Assembly: GCF_963675165.1 (NCBI RefSeq)
Contig: NC_087381.1
Span: forward strand, 6,387,378 to 6,451,377
Length of the DNA stretch: 64,000 nucleotides
Direction of reading: 5' to 3'
Source of the DNA: Halichondria panicea
Lineage: Eukaryota > Porifera > Demospongiae > Suberitida > Halichondriidae
The notes beneath the pieces were generated by a model, which worked only from the letters and a program-made list of their open reading frames with translations, was not told the DNA's origin and did no database searches. Below are positions 34,981 through 47,949 of the stretch, piece by piece. Numbering within the stretch: the first letter of the stretch is position 1; every line of letters starts with the position of its first letter. Position numbers and translations under genes: made by a program.

Positions 34981-36055
34981 TTTTTTTTTTTTTTTTTTTC
35001 CCGTGTAATATCAAAACAATACAAATGTACAAAAGCAAACAGACTAAAAGATAAGAGGGGGGGGCATACAGTTTAGCGGATACCATCCGCTGAAGGAGGT
35101 AAAGTTTGTTGGCGATGAAGCCACAGGCAGGCATTTCCTCTCCAAAGTGCAATGGCCAGGCGATGAAACAGATGCTTCTTGGTGGAGGATGTGGAATGTG
35201 TCATGGTTACTCTCCGGTCGATGGCACTTCCGATGGCACCTACGATGTTGATTGCTTCTTCGCCTGCCACCTTGCCAAGTTGGGAGGAAGACGTCAGCGG
35301 GTCTTGACAGGGATTCTGGGATTAAACCTTGGGCCTCGCGGGATGGTCCAAGAGCTGCAGATTGAGCGGCTGAAAAAATTACATCTCTGACCGCATTGTG
35401 GCGGGTGATTCTGTCTCCATTTCCGCCACAGCCAACTTGATGGTCACCATACTCATCTGCGGAGGTGCGACATGCTGGGCAGAGGTGGGGGGCACTGTGG
35501 AGAGGGATGCCGAGCCAATATTTCAAGCAGCTGTTGAATTCCTTGTCTTGCATGTGGAGGCCAAGCACATCTGATGGCACCCCGTTCAACCAGTCTCCAG
35601 CATGTGGTAGAGCAGACGAGTTTGCCAAAGCACGAGCCCTGGTTGAAGGTGATGTGTCTAATAGGTTTTGGTACATGGCTTCATCAATGGCACAGGACAA
35701 GTGGCGCTGGCGTAGAGGGATGTCTATGTCATCGAGATTGAGCCATTCAGGGTGGGAAGAGGAGGATGACAGGGCACTCACAGCCTTTTCAAGATAGGTG
35801 TCCAGATTGGTCGGGCGATTAAGGATACGTTCCACCAGGGTCTTGGTGGAGGCAGCTGAGGAAATGAAAGCTGCAGGGGCATGTAACACAGCACTGCGGA
35901 GGTTGAGGCCGCCACGGTTGCTTGGTAGGGAAGCTTTCTGCCAGGACCAGTCTGTTATCGGGCTGCTCACAATGGATTCCAGTGCTTCGCATGCGCGCTC
36001 ATTCCCCACGTGTGATATCCAAGATCCAGATCCAGATCCTCCTGGCAGAATCATA
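34981..36055 (-). pseudogene. non-LTR retrotransposon 3' fragment (restriction-like endonuclease type)
   Basis: On the minus strand the frame opens with SLPSNRGGLNLRSAVLHAPA, the end of a reverse transcriptase region. It then shows a zinc-knuckle-like CPACRTSADEYGDHQVGC and RITRHNAVRDV with RPADVFLP. This order (CCHC, RHN, P-x-D) recalls the restriction-like endonuclease of R2/NeSL/HERO-type elements. After RPADVFLPTW the frame changes; another frame continues with LFHRLAIALWRGNACLWLH to a stop near 35073, consistent with an internal deletion. The T-run at 34981-34999 is the poly-A tail of the inserted strand. The 5' part is missing. Confidence 0.6.
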
Positions 36056-36400
36056 TTTTTCTTGAGGGCCTGGTAAGCCACAAAACACTCACTGTATAAC
36101 AATATAGATAACAATATGCATGTACACAAGTCTTTTCTTCTAATTATACACTGAACTACAGATCCTGGAAGAATCAATTTTCTTCTTTCTTGAGGTCCTG
36201 GTATTAAAGCCACATAATACAACAATAGATGCATGTAATAAGTCTTTTCTTCTCAGTGACTTTATATAGATAAGCTAACTTTATTAGTAAAATTATGCAC
36301 TTCCGCTTATAATTAATTGAAAACAAAATCTTCTTCTTTGTTGCTTCCTAGATCCTTGAGGTCCTGGTATAAGCAGCCACAAAACACAACAATGATACCA
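36040..36400. repeat. three dispersed copies of an about 150-bp repeat
   Basis: CTTGAGGNCCTGGTA followed by AGCCACAAAACACAAC recurs at about 36061, 36193 and 36355 with diverged spacers. Confidence 0.6.
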
Positions 36401-37261
36401 TAATTATACAATTGAATAGATGCAAGTCAGTTTTAGACAGATTATTTTATACACTTTTTCCTCTTCTATACTTCCTCTTCTATACTTTTGAGCGAAAGTA
36501 AATCATGGCGAGAGGTATTAGCACAGCGCCAGCTTGAACACTAGTTTCATACAGTAGTACATTAATGAAAGATAAAATTAATGTGACGTTGATTAATTTG
36601 TCATCGTCCTGTAATCTTATTGAATATAATATATAAGTGGTTGTTGGACAGAATTATATTATACTCCTCAATAGTCTCGATCCCAGGCCGTACTTCACTC
36701 AGGGAATTGAGGAGTTAGCCTCCTTCACCGGCCTTCTTTTCTCAGTAATGAAAGTGAAATACCTATGAGGAACATCAAGAAGCAAGAGAAGTTCAAGAAG
36801 AGAAGACAGGGCTGGAATAAACATTATTCAGTATTTTATTCAGTCATTTATCTATGATAAAAATAATGGCAGCCATGTATATACTATATAGATGTACTTT
36901 CAAGTGCAAAAGCATGGAGGCCTATGGTAGATCCAGTCAGTGCATACGTCTAGCATAAATAGCATACCTGAAGTGAGAGAATAGAGAGCTGAGCTGAAGA
37001 AAGGAGGTTTTGTGTTTATCGATGTCAAAGCCACGCCCACCTCATAAGTTGCCATGTGTGTTGCTGTGGCAGTCATTTAAAGATGGCGGAATTGTGTAGG
37101 TAAGAAAAGTGGAGCCTGAGAGGTCATCTGCCTCTTGGTCCAAGCGAACGCAATTCTGAGAAAAGCGCCCATGGTCCGGGTTCTAGTCGACTATAGAGGC
37201 TGTATCTAGAATCTTCTGAACATGTCTGTACAAGGAGGAAATGCTTTCCAAGAAAGTTACT
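36400..37261. other. non-coding stretch
   Basis: No gene is seen. A partial CTCGATCCCAGGCCGTACTT repeat fragment lies at about 36675. Confidence 0.45.
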
Positions 37262-37605
37262 TACCGTATATCTTCTAGTTTATCGGACACTTCTAATTAC
37301 CTGGACACTCTTTTGGGCAATTTTCGTTGTTCTAATACAACGGACACTCCAGTACTTTAATAATTATCATTGAACACACCAGAATAGGTGTACATATTAT
37401 ATTACATGTATAGTAATAGTATAGTACTATAGCTATAGTGCAAGAATAGTTAGTCCAACTTAAAGTCAATCGCAGCAGATAGAGTTAATTATCATTGATG
37501 TATCTTCACGCGAGTTGAATGAAATGCGGCCAAGCCTGACATCCCGAACAAAGTCCACACAAACCATGTCGTCACTGCTATAAACTTTTATAAAATTCCG
37601 TTTGA

Positions 37606-40126
37606 TCAGGTTGTTAGCCCCGACTGCTGTGAATGCATGCGGCTAAACGCCCACGAGAAAACCGATCTAATGAGAGTGGATTTCGATGCTAAAGCACGTG
37701 AAATGAAGTTAGAAAAAAGATCTGGTATTCTATTAAACGAACTCTGAACTCCAGCAACATAGTGGAGAATTCTTGTGTGACATTGACGAGGCAATCTCCA
37801 AATTTTCCTCAAAATATTGTTAAAAGCGGTTTCAAGAGCACGAATTTTCTTACTGTCAATTCTCCACAAAACACAACCATATAGTGAGAGGCATGCAGTG
37901 GGTCACAATTAGCTTAGTTTTCACTCTCATATCACACCCACTAAATGTATGGAGCAGGTAGTTAGCTTTCCTGCACATAGCGGAAGTTACTTGTGCAATA
38001 TCAACTTCGTCATCCAACTTGCGATGAAGGGTGTGGCCAAGGTGGGTCACTATATGTCTGTAAATTGAAGAGCAACTCCATTGAACCTGAATACTCCGTT
38101 AGGTAGTGTCATTGGACGATTGCTGAAACAAATAAGTTGAGTTTTGCTGGCATTAAAAGTTATATCGAATTCAGAGGCAAATACTTCACATTCTTTCAAT
38201 AAGATACGCATGGCAGATGGTGAGGGGGACAGAAGGGCTATATCGTCAGCATAACCAAGTGCACAGACAGAGTGCCCACCAAGTTGGCAACCAATTCCGA
38301 GTCGAGATAGTCTTTGCAGGAGCTCGTCAATATAAACCGTGAAAAGGATTGGAGAGAGAACACCACCCTGACGTACACCATTCGAAACATTAAAAGATGC
38401 TGAAATATCTGCATTCCAGCGAACAACTAGTTCTTGGTCCCTGTACCATGAGAAGAGAAATCGCAGTACTGTGGGAGGAAGGTTCCTATCAATGAGCATC
38501 TTAAACAGGGTAGTATGGTTAACTCTATCAAAAGCTTTGCTGGCATCTAAAAAACATCCAAAAACATTAGTATTGCCTTGCAGATACTTAGAGACAATAT
38601 TCTTCAGTACTCCAGTGCATAATTCAGTGGAAAATCCCTCTTTGAAGCCAAACTGTAGGTCAGACGTTAAAAGGTTAGACCTATATCTGAGGAGAATACA
38701 CTTTTCAAGTATCTTGCTAAGATTTGGGGCCAGAGCGATAGGCCTGTAGCTGTCAGAGACAGAGGGATCTTTAAGTGGTTTTGGGATTGGAACAAGTATA
38801 CACAATCTCTAAGCGCAGAAGGAATGTATCCATGACGAAGGACAGCCGTGAAGAAGGTTGCAAGAGATGGCGCAATGACAGATGCAGCAAGCACAAAATG
38901 GTTTGATAACAAATTGGAGCCGTCAGATTTGTTACGGCCAAGATCTTTTAGACAGTGTTCTACAAGTTCCACTGAAATATCAACCTCTTCAATGTCAGAA
39001 ACCGTTATGGGAGGCCACCTCATCTAAAAGAACATTCCTGTGTGTAGTATCGCTGTAGTTCAAGATACCAGAGAGCTTTGAACGAAAGCACTCACTGATC
39101 TCCTTGTCATGCATTGCTGAAACCATCCACAACTGGGGAATTGCACTGTTTAGAGCGAGACTTAATTTTCTTCACTTCTTTCCAGAATAGAGAGTTATTG
39201 GCCGACAGAAGTGCATTACTAAGCTTCTCACTGACAATGTGTTTTTGTCTCCGCTTGACACTCCTAACCGCATACTTGTAAGCTTTCTTAGTCTGCTTTC
39301 GCAGATCAAACACGACACCAGCCTCGGGACAGCCTGCCTCTACCCATATCTTGTTCCAAACCATGGCAGATTCTCTTACTTCACGCACATGATCATTCCA
39401 TCCAGGCATTGTTCTAGCTCTTTTGCTTATGACCGGGAAACAAAGTTTGGATGCAACAGAGAGACAGGAAAGAAGCTGATTACAGAACAAATCAATTTCC
39501 TCGTGGTGTAATAAACAGCACGTTGAGCCGCAATTAAGAAGGTCCTGTGACAAAAGTGGTAGAGTTTGAAATATAATTTGTCTGTAATCCTCAATATTAT
39601 TTGCACTTAAAACCGACCAATCGATACCACGAACGGGCTGTTGAATAGGACAATTACTAGTGAGTCTTCCGGAAACATCGTTGACACTAGAATCCAGTTT
39701 AAGCACAAACGCGAGTGGTGCATGATCCGAAAAATTGCTTGGAGAGTGAACACTATGGACACCACAAATTATATCAGTGTGATGTTGCAGCGTGAGAATG
39801 TGATCAGGCCACGACCTGACAGAACCTCCATCACGTTCATACGTGAACTTTACACATTCTCTATAAAAAAGGTCCACAGAACAGAGATTAAAGTCAGACA
39901 TGAAGGACAAAAGACTATCACGAAAAACTGATGGACGTAACATATCAACATTAAAATCACCCGCAATAACAATCTTATCAAATGAGTGAGACTCAATAAT
40001 ACCCTTCAATTCTCCAAGAGTTTCAAGATATGTGTCATGTGAGTGTGCAGTGCCATAATTTGTGGGCATGTATACATTAAGAAGCAAGACAGTCCAACAA
40101 TTTGTAGTGATCGTAAAATAGCACAT
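37606..40126 (-). pseudogene. LINE retrotransposon (AP endonuclease and reverse transcriptase), decayed
   Basis: The minus-strand order is endonuclease (40126-39107), then reverse transcriptase (39023-37606). Endonuclease motifs seen are LLNVYMP, IAGDFNVD, WPDHILT and SDHAPL; the N-terminal part is missing. RT motifs seen are LDASKAFDRVNH, GVRQGGVLSPILF and GYADDIALL. Frame changes near 38800, 38050 and 37860 and a break between the two parts show it is dead. YADD and the motif order fit the CR1/L2/Jockey group; the exact clade is not settled. Confidence 0.85.
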
Positions 40127-40362
40127 AATCTTTTAGAATTAGAATTAATCAGTTCGTTTCAGTGATAAAGGGAAGGAGTTAATATTTCATTTGTTCTAAA
40201 TATCCAGACAATACCTTGAAAAGTTGAGTTACCATTCATAGACGGCAAGTAAGACTTAGAGTGCTGCAGTTAGATAGCTTTGAGTAGCTAGTTTTAGATA
40301 GCTAGTGCAACTATTCAGTTGTACCCTGTTCTATTAAACTTAGCTAGCTCGCATGCAGCTGC

Positions 40363-40947
40363 TAGCCTCGATTCCAGGCCGCTCTCAGTTGAGAAAGACG
40401 GCCTGGTATACACTGTCTGCGCATGTGTCAGTTGCCCCAAGATTCTTGGGGATCGAGATATCTTAGTAAATTAGTCAGTATATTTTACAATGATGTCATT
40501 GCACAAATCACAGCAGTTTTAATAAAATAACACAGCTACTTACAACATTTACGACCTAGACTAAGTGACTAGTTTTGTTGTGATGGCTTCTACTTCTGTT
40601 CTGCTCTTGCTCAAGCTCTCTCCAGTGTTGAAAAGTCAGATTTTGTCTTCTTTTGTACTGTGGTAGAGTGGTAGGCGTTTTTCTGTCAGTACCGACCGGC
40701 TCTGGCAAATCTACTTGCTTCCAGACACTTGTTTGATGCCATCTCAGTAAGATCAGTGCTCCTCGTATGAGCCTAGAGTTGTGATGGCGATTTCTCTCTC
40801 TTGACACTAATCAACCACGTGGGTGACCATAGTACAAAAGGTTAATTGATAAATTAAGAGTTTTACTAACAAATTTACTATTGAATCCACCCACGCGCAA
40901 ACAGTGGTTACCAGGCCCTCTAGTGAGAGGGGCTGGGATCGAGGCTA
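40363..40947. mobile_element. Mutator-like non-autonomous element, 8-bp duplication proven by empty site
   Basis: TAGCCTCGATTCCAGGCCG and its complement bound 585 bp. GCAGCTGC flanks both ends (40355-40362 and 40948-40955). The related element at 32339-33138 has the same flanking sequence with one GCAGCTGC and no insert. Confidence 0.9.
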
Positions 40948-41072
40948 GCAGCTGCTTGCTTGTTCTAATTATTCCGGACACTTCGCATGTTCTATAAAAG
41001 TCTGTTCCAATTATACCCGGACAATATCCAAAATAATTATTTTTGCTGTCCGATAAATTAGAAGATATACGG

Positions 41073-41074
<2 letters not shown>

Positions 41075-41106
<32 letters not shown>
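41075..41106. repeat. (CTTA)n microsatellite
   Basis: About eight CTTA units lie right after the transposon end. A 17-bp unit (CTACTGGTTGTACTAAC) is tandem three times at about 41352-41400. Confidence 0.85.
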
Positions 41107-41109
41107 GTC

Positions 41110-41660
41110 AGTCAGACGAAACACGATGAAATATGAAAATAGTGCAATTTTTCAAATATCAATAGTAATGCATGAGAATATTCATTGACTATAATTTCAC
41201 ACATTTAGACAGATAAAAGGCTAACTAAGCTATCTGTCAACTCAGTTTCTTGCTGTGGCCTTTCCCTGCAGAAATAGAGCAGTCTAAACACGAGTCACAA
41301 CTTGTGCAATAATTGAAAACACACACAACTGCACTGTCAATCCTATGTACAACCTACTGGTTGTACTAACCTACTGGTTGTACTAACCTACTGGTTGTAC
41401 TAATGTAGAGTATCTAGTTGGATGCATGCATGTCTTGCATTTATATTCCTCGGAGTACTAAATTAATATAATAATGCACATGCATGCTCTAGGTATTATA
41501 ATATATGCTCAAGCATGCATGCATGTATATTATATTGCATCATCCTATATATTTATATAGTGCATGCATGCATGGCTATATATAATACAATGTCATGTAT
41601 TAAGTTGTTTGTTATTACTATAATTATAATTATATAATATTATAATTATACTTCCCTTAC
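41110..41660. other. AT-rich stretch, no gene seen
   Basis: It is dense in GCATGCATGC and TATAATTATA words; nothing coding is supported. Confidence 0.45.
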
Positions 41661-41667
41661 CGGCTTT

Positions 41668-41895
41668 ACTTGTGGCATTTTTGACAGCATTTGAAGATAG
41701 AGATCGACAAGCTTAAAATAAAACAAAAAATGTAATTAGCTTACTCAGCTTATATAGCTATTGTGTACATGCATGCACCATCACTCTTAAAAACAAAACA
41801 AACCTCCATATTCACTCTTGTCCCATTGGTTAGCTCACAAAAGTGCTGATACGTGATACAAAATGGAGAGAGGGTGATCATCACATCTGCATCAG
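41668..41895 (-). CDS. two exon-like segments of unknown protein
   Basis: Minus-strand segments 41895-41811 and 41715-41668 have acceptor and donor signals and join in frame. The joined text includes CELTNGTRVNMELVDLYLQM. This weakly recalls the start of a Ulp1-type (C48) protease domain, which would fit a transposon neighbour, but no catalytic residue is visible. The segments may belong to the integrase gene just upstream. Confidence 0.25.
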
Positions 41896-42255
41896 TAAGA
41901 TATATCATGAGTGCATTATATGCATGATGGCTATTATAGTTATAATTATTATGCATGATGGCTAATTATATATATATAATACTGTTACAGATAATGATCA
42001 TAATTATACCACTTGAGTTGGGGGCATTGTGCATGTACACTATATCTCTGCTGCCCTATATATAAAATACATACATGAAGGAGGAAGTATATGCATGCAT
42101 GCATGCATTGCATGTCTTCCAATCACTATATTATATTATAGCATTGCATGCATGCCGGGTACGTAATAATGCTTGTTATAATTATGTGATATATAGTAAT
42201 ACCATGTTATAGTACATAATTATAAGTATATACATATATATACCTAACATGGTAC

Positions 42256-43925
42256 TTATGCTTCCATGCATCCCTTTTCTCTAGACCGTCTCCGCTTGGT
42301 TACTGTAAAAACAAGAACTGTAATGTTTACTGAAATAGTAATTATGCATGTTATAATTTATTAAACTATATATACCAATTCTTTTCACTTTTGGCTGTAA
42401 GTGTGGTGAACTCTTCTTGGTCGGAGATGTATTGCCTACATGTATATAATACATTATATTTTATACACATGCATGCATGATGTATATAAAACAACCTTGC
42501 AATTGTGTACTTTCTTCTTTTTCTCTCATCTTGTCGTCAGCACGAGTGAGAGATGATAGACTTGAAACACAGACCCACTCTGCCTTTGTTTGGTTTTCTA
42601 CACTCACAAGCACTTTGTACTTGTTTGTTGCAGGTCTAACGTCAACCACTTTGCCGACAGTTGAAGGTGGTACAGAAATACCTTTCCCCCTAACTTTATT
42701 CCACTTCTTGGAAGTGAACTTCACAAGAACGTCCTCTCCAACAGTGTAGATTGAGGGAGGATTCTTGACAGAATGCCTCTCAATCATCTGCTTGTCTGCT
42801 TTCATAGACTTTTGAGAGGCTTTGTCATGAATGTGAGTTAGTAGTTCAGCTCGTTGTTTGAGAACTATACATCTACTGTAGTTTCAGCCTCGTCATTGTC
42901 AGATGGTGCCACCTAAATTAATAAGTGCATGTGTGCATGCATGTGCATGCTGATATATAACTTACCTCAATTCCGTCTTGAAGTGTATCAAGATCACTTC
43001 CTTCTGATCCACCCAGTTCACAGTGGACATCCCGGTCAGTATACTAGAGTCACCAGCGCAAACATTCATATTGTACTTAGAATCTTGTCCAAAAACAGCT
43101 TTATATATGGAGACATCCCTGTAGTATATACAAATGAACAAATAGTGGCAATAATACAATCATGCATATAATTATATACTGAATGCCATGAACCCTATAT
43201 ATAAATGTATTATAATGCTATTTAAAACCATGCATTTCAGCCTGGCTATTATAATATATATATAATTATATATATATAGTACAAAACGTACCGAGTGCTT
43301 TATGAAAGGATGAATTGTACTGCATTTGGTACAAAGGCAAGTGCAATACCCAATTGTAGCCAGAAGAAGACTGAGTGAGATCACTGACTTCTGTAATTAT
43401 GTCGTACCTCATCTTATCCCTAATTGTTCAGTGAGATCGCTGATCCTGTTAAAAATATTTGATTATAGATTATAATGTAACTAGAATTATAGGTATATAT
43501 AATCACATGCAGTATTATTCTGCATAATTATTAATATACCTTTCCCTGAGATTGGGGATGCCTGGGACTGCTATGGATGATCTTCACCTCAAGAAGACTG
43601 GCAAGCTGCTTTACACACCCAAGAAACTCTGTACCTCTGTCACACTGAACAATAGCAGGAACACCTAGATCTGCAAACACTTGAAGCAACTGCTCTGATA
43701 CTACTGCTGTATCTTTGGAGTGGAGAGGCTTGAGTAGTAAGTATCATGAAAATACATCGATACAGGACAGGACCCATTCATATTTCTTGCCATCTTTTTC
43801 GACTGGCATGTCAGTCATTGACATAAGATCAATCTGTACCCGATCCCAAACTTTATCGGATGTCACTGGCTTCAGCTTAGGTTTTCAAATCTTCTTTTCA
43901 CTCTCTGGCTCTTTTGGGAGTTGTT
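42256..43925 (-). pseudogene. multi-exon integrase gene (KRBA2/Ginger-like), decayed
   Basis: Exons on the minus strand: about 43925-43540, 43390-43292, 43118-42966, 42912-42496, 42435-42376 and 42302-42256 (TAA). The first has a retroviral-type integrase core: WDRVQIDLMSM (first Asp), VQCDRGTEFLG (second Asp) and SSPRHPQSQGK. The next gives WVLHLPLYQMQYNSSFHKAL and the third YKAVFGQDSKYN. The fourth ends in a chromo/SH3-like tail (GEDVLVKFTSKKWNKVRGKG). Stops lie at 43744-43746 and 43885-43887, and exon 42912-42496 changes frame, so the copy is inactive. Cellular KRBA2-type genes come from such Ginger DNA transposons. Termini of a transposon were not found. Confidence 0.65.
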
Positions 43926-43934
43926 GATGTACAT

Positions 43935-43995
43935 TAGTATATATACAATGCATATATAATTATAATATAATTATATATGCATTGTATACTATAAT
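43935..43995. repeat. AT-rich perfect hairpin
   Basis: TATACAATGCATATATAAT and its complement TATATGCATTGTATA face each other with almost no loop. Confidence 0.75.
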
Positions 43996-44099
43996 TATAT
44001 TACAATGCAGTGATTTTTCTGCATTTTAAATTCTGCATCATGCAATGCTATAAAATTAATTATAGTAGTGATTAACACTCTAACAAATTTTGTTTAACA

Positions 44100-44235
44100 C
44101 TCTAAATGCAAATCAATAAACTACAACTCACTATATTATCTCTGGCAACTGCTTTGGATACTGCAGCCGCCACATCCTCCACAGTACTGCAGTCAGACAT
44201 ATCGAACACATCTATCTACAGACACAGCTAAACAA
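44100..44235 (-). other. possible exon, unidentified
   Basis: The minus strand reads DVFDMSDCSTVEDVAAAVSK and a possible donor follows at about 44130. It is short and no family is recognised. Confidence 0.2.
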
Positions 44236-44429
44236 CCATGTGTGGTCACTATAAAACCACGTGCACCACGTGCACCATAATTATAAAAGGAAGGGAGGGG
44301 CTCATCTAATGTGCACACTGTACTTCCTCAAACTTACTGCAAACAGCTAGTGTGATGATGCATATGATTATAATTATGTATAATGTAAATGCAGTGAGCA
44401 GAACAATTGCATGTAGCTATTTAATATAT

Positions 44430-44800
44430 AGTGTAACATTTCTTTTAGTGTGAGGTCGGCATGCAGGTTCACACTAAAAGAGAAATGCAGCTTTTTAGGT
44501 TTGTTATTGAAGATGTTGGTCTCTGCATGTGGTACTTTCAAACAGTGTAATAGTGATGTAGATGCAAGTAATATACAGTGAATAAACATGCAAAACACTA
44601 TACTGTGTAACATTTCTCTTTTAGTGTGAGGTTGGCAGGTGTTCACATAAATGAGAAATGCAGCTTTTAGGTTTGTTATTGGTCTCTCTGTGGTACTGTG
44701 ATATAGTGATGTATAAATGTATGCAATGCAGTGAATATAAACATGCAACTGTTACACATGCAGTAGTGTGAGGTCGACAGGTTCACACTAAAATATGTTT
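44430..44800. repeat. three tandem copies of an about 170-bp unit
   Basis: CATTTCTYTTTTAGTGTGAGGT recurs at about 44438, 44610 and (shortened, AGTGTGAGGTCGACAGG) 44764. Each copy pairs TTTTAGTGTGA with a following TCACACTAAAA, so each can fold. Confidence 0.75.
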
Positions 44801-45889
44801 ACACATTCTTTGCTGGCTCTGTGGTACTTTAAAACATGCAAGTTACAGCTATTAGTGATGTATAATAGATCAACTCATGCATGCATGCATTTCATTCAAC
44901 AATAACAGCTAGAAGGACATGCATGCAGTATCACTTTTTAGTTATATAATGTCTGAATCCAGTCCGCACGTTTCCCCACAGCTATAAACAATCTACTTAC
45001 AGGACAGAGTATAGACTTGTCTGAGGTATATATATGTATATACCTTAGAAGGATCTTGTTTAATAATAATCACTTTACAAATACAGTATATAGATATGAC
45101 AAACACTATAAAAAGCAATAGTTCGTAGAAACATAATAAATATAGACTCTACAAAATAATGTCAAATGTCTGCTGGATCAAACAAAGTATGCATGCATGA
45201 AACTGAAAGTCATACATTGTCCTCTGAGTCAGTATATAATTGACTAACTTACTAATAGTTAGTCTATAGAAGCTATGCTGGTAGATCTAGGTAGTGAGTA
45301 AGTGAGACTGGAAGTGAAATCCAGGATCTTGATCTTGTCAATGTAGCAGATACTGGTCATCTGCTGCTGCTTATTACTACCCGCAAGCAAATTGGACCCC
45401 GCTATTGTATGCCCAATGCCACACCCATTATTAAAGTTCATTTCCGGTATTTCTCCTAACATGCGCATGTAGGACCAGAAAGCCAGAAATCGGAAAAAGC
45501 GGAAGTGAAGAGTAAATGAGTGGGCGTAGCAGGGCAATGCATTCCAAGGTTAACCCTTGACTTTGCGCAGATGTAATGAGATGCTCTTGCCTGATCACTC
45601 TACTAGTATCAGTGTAAGTAAGTAGAAAGCTGGCCAGCCTAGTTTAAGAGTCAGGTAAGTAGACTCTTCATTCTCTTCATTGTCTGCAGTATAGACTCGA
45701 TAATATGGCTAGCTACTTGCACATGTCTGCAGTAGACTCTAGCTAGCTATATATACATGCACAATGACTGAATTAATTATGTCTGTACACTGAGCTAGAT
45801 TTAGTATGAATTTAACATTATCATTTTTAATTCAGCCAGTCACCTAACTCCTACTTATACTCCCCAATTTATTGTCCTGAGGTTATTTG

Positions 45890-47220
45890 GCTCTACTGAA
45901 ACACGCCGAGCCACTTTTCTGACTTTCTGAGAGCCATGATTCGAGAACGGGAACTGGAATAATTATGTTCAGTCCTGATATAATATAGACAAGTACGTAT
46001 CAGCCAATAAGTTATGTTGAAATACTCAAGTTACTTTAATCGACTGGAACTTGCTAAGAAACTTTTCTGACTTTCCGAGAGCACTGATTCGTTAACAGGA
46101 ACCCTGAAAATAATATATTCAGTGCTGGACTAGACATGCATGCAGATATCAGCCAGTATTTGATATAAATTATACTCAATTCTGAGGTTACTTTAATTGA
46201 CTGGAACTTGCTGAGCAACTTTTCTGACTTTCCGAGAGCTGTGGTTCGTTAACGGGAACCCTGAAAAATAATATATTCAGTGCTGGTCTATAGACATGCA
46301 TGCAGATATCAGCCAGTATGTTGATATAATTATACTCTTCTGAGGTTACTTCAATCGACTGGAACTTGCTGAGAAACTTTTCTGACTTTCCGAGAGCTGT
46401 GGTTCATTAACGGGAACCCTGAAAAATAATATATTCAGTGCATGCTGGTCTAGACATGCATGCATGCAGATATCAGCCAGTATGTTGATATATACTCTTC
46501 TGAGGTTACTTTAATAGACTGGAAGTTGCTGAGAAACTTTTCTGACTTTCCGAGAGCAGTGCTTAGTAAACGGAAACCCAGAAAATATATTTAATGCTGG
46601 TCTTAGACAAGCAGGTAGCAGCCAATACGTTGATACACTCTTCTGAGGTTACTTTAATCGACTGGGAACTTGCTGAGCAACTTTTCTGACTTTCCGAGAG
46701 CTATGGTTCGTTAACGGGAACCCTGAAAAATAACATATTCAGTGCTGGTCTAGACATGCATGCAGATATCATGCAGCCAGTATTTGATATAATTATACTC
46801 AAGTTTACAATTCTGAGGTTACTTTAATCGACTGGAACTTGCTGAGCAAGAACTAGCTGAGAAACTTTTCAGACTTTCCGAGAGCAGTGCTTCGTAAACG
46901 GAAACCCAGAAAGTATATTTAGTGCTGGTTTTAGACCAGCAGGTATCAACCAATACGTTGATACACTCTTCTCGGGTTAATTTAATCGACTGGAAACTTA
47001 CTGAGCAACTTTTTAGACTTTCCAAGAGCATGCAGTGATTCGTAAACGGAACTTGACCCTGAAAATGTTCAGTATACTGTTCTTAGACAAGCATGTATCA
47101 ACTAATACCTATAATTATAATTATACCCAAGTTTACAATTCTGAGGTTACTTTAATTGACTAGAACTTATTGACTTTCCAAGAGCAGTGATTCGTAAACA
47201 GAAACCCTGAAAATTAATTT
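45890..47220. repeat. left arm array, about nine 150-165 bp units
   Basis: Each unit carries TTTTCTGACTTTCCGAGAGC, CGTTAACGGGAACCCTG, GATATCAGCCAGTATG and TTACTTTAATCGACTGGAAC. Copies lie near 45914, 46069, 46226, 46387, 46545, 46687, 46871, 47017 and 47170. Confidence 0.85.
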
Positions 47221-47949
47221 TGCTGAAACACCCCTTAATAATAACATTATATAAGGTAATTCTATACCAGGATCCAACACAGTAATGATACACAAACAAT
47301 CTTCATTATATAGTCAAGTCCTGTTGTGTATAATTATATTATAGTCTACAGCTATACAATATAGATGTAGGTATAATTATGGATAAGCAGGACGATATCG
47401 TGAAGTAGGCAGATGATGCTGCAATACTAGAGATTGAAGAAGATATGAGAGTGAGCGAGGAATACTCATAATGTGCTGAATCAGAGGTATACAGGCATAT
47501 ATAGTTACAACATAAACTGTCGATGTGTACAATGTGTTAATTACGTAATGGTTATGCAATGTTTACTACGTTTATAGTTTTAGTTTTTGTGGTAATACGT
47601 GCCAGGCCAGTTTCTTAAAATAATCGTCCCCATATTGGAAGGCAAGCATATCCCTACCAACGATCGGAGCGCCCCAATGATAAAGGCTTACTACCATACA
47701 CATATACTGTGACAATCTGTCAGTGGGTGAAATTGAAACCCATTAACCAACCAGAAAGAAAAGCGCATATGTTGCGTACAGAAGAAAAAGGATGCCATCG
47801 AAGGGAGATTAAAAAGAAATTCGAGCATTAGAGGTGCAAAAATAATTATATCAATAGTTCCTGACTCAACCAGAAAATCAAATTAAAGGAAGATTTGAGA
47901 AAACCATGCTTTAATAATTACGTCCAGTGCAATCCTTAGCGTCAAGTTC

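Larger units (their letters stand above)
37264..41072. mobile_element. Tc1/mariner-like element, copy 2, with two nested insertions
   Basis: Ends CCGTATATCTTCTAGTTTAT and complement are flanked by TA (37262-37263 and 41073-41074). The outer 100 bp and inner-right 310 bp match 32339-33138. Between them lie a LINE-type retrotransposon (about 37400-40170, minus) and a 585-bp Mutator-like element (40363-40947). Insertion order: this element first, then the other two. Confidence 0.8.
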
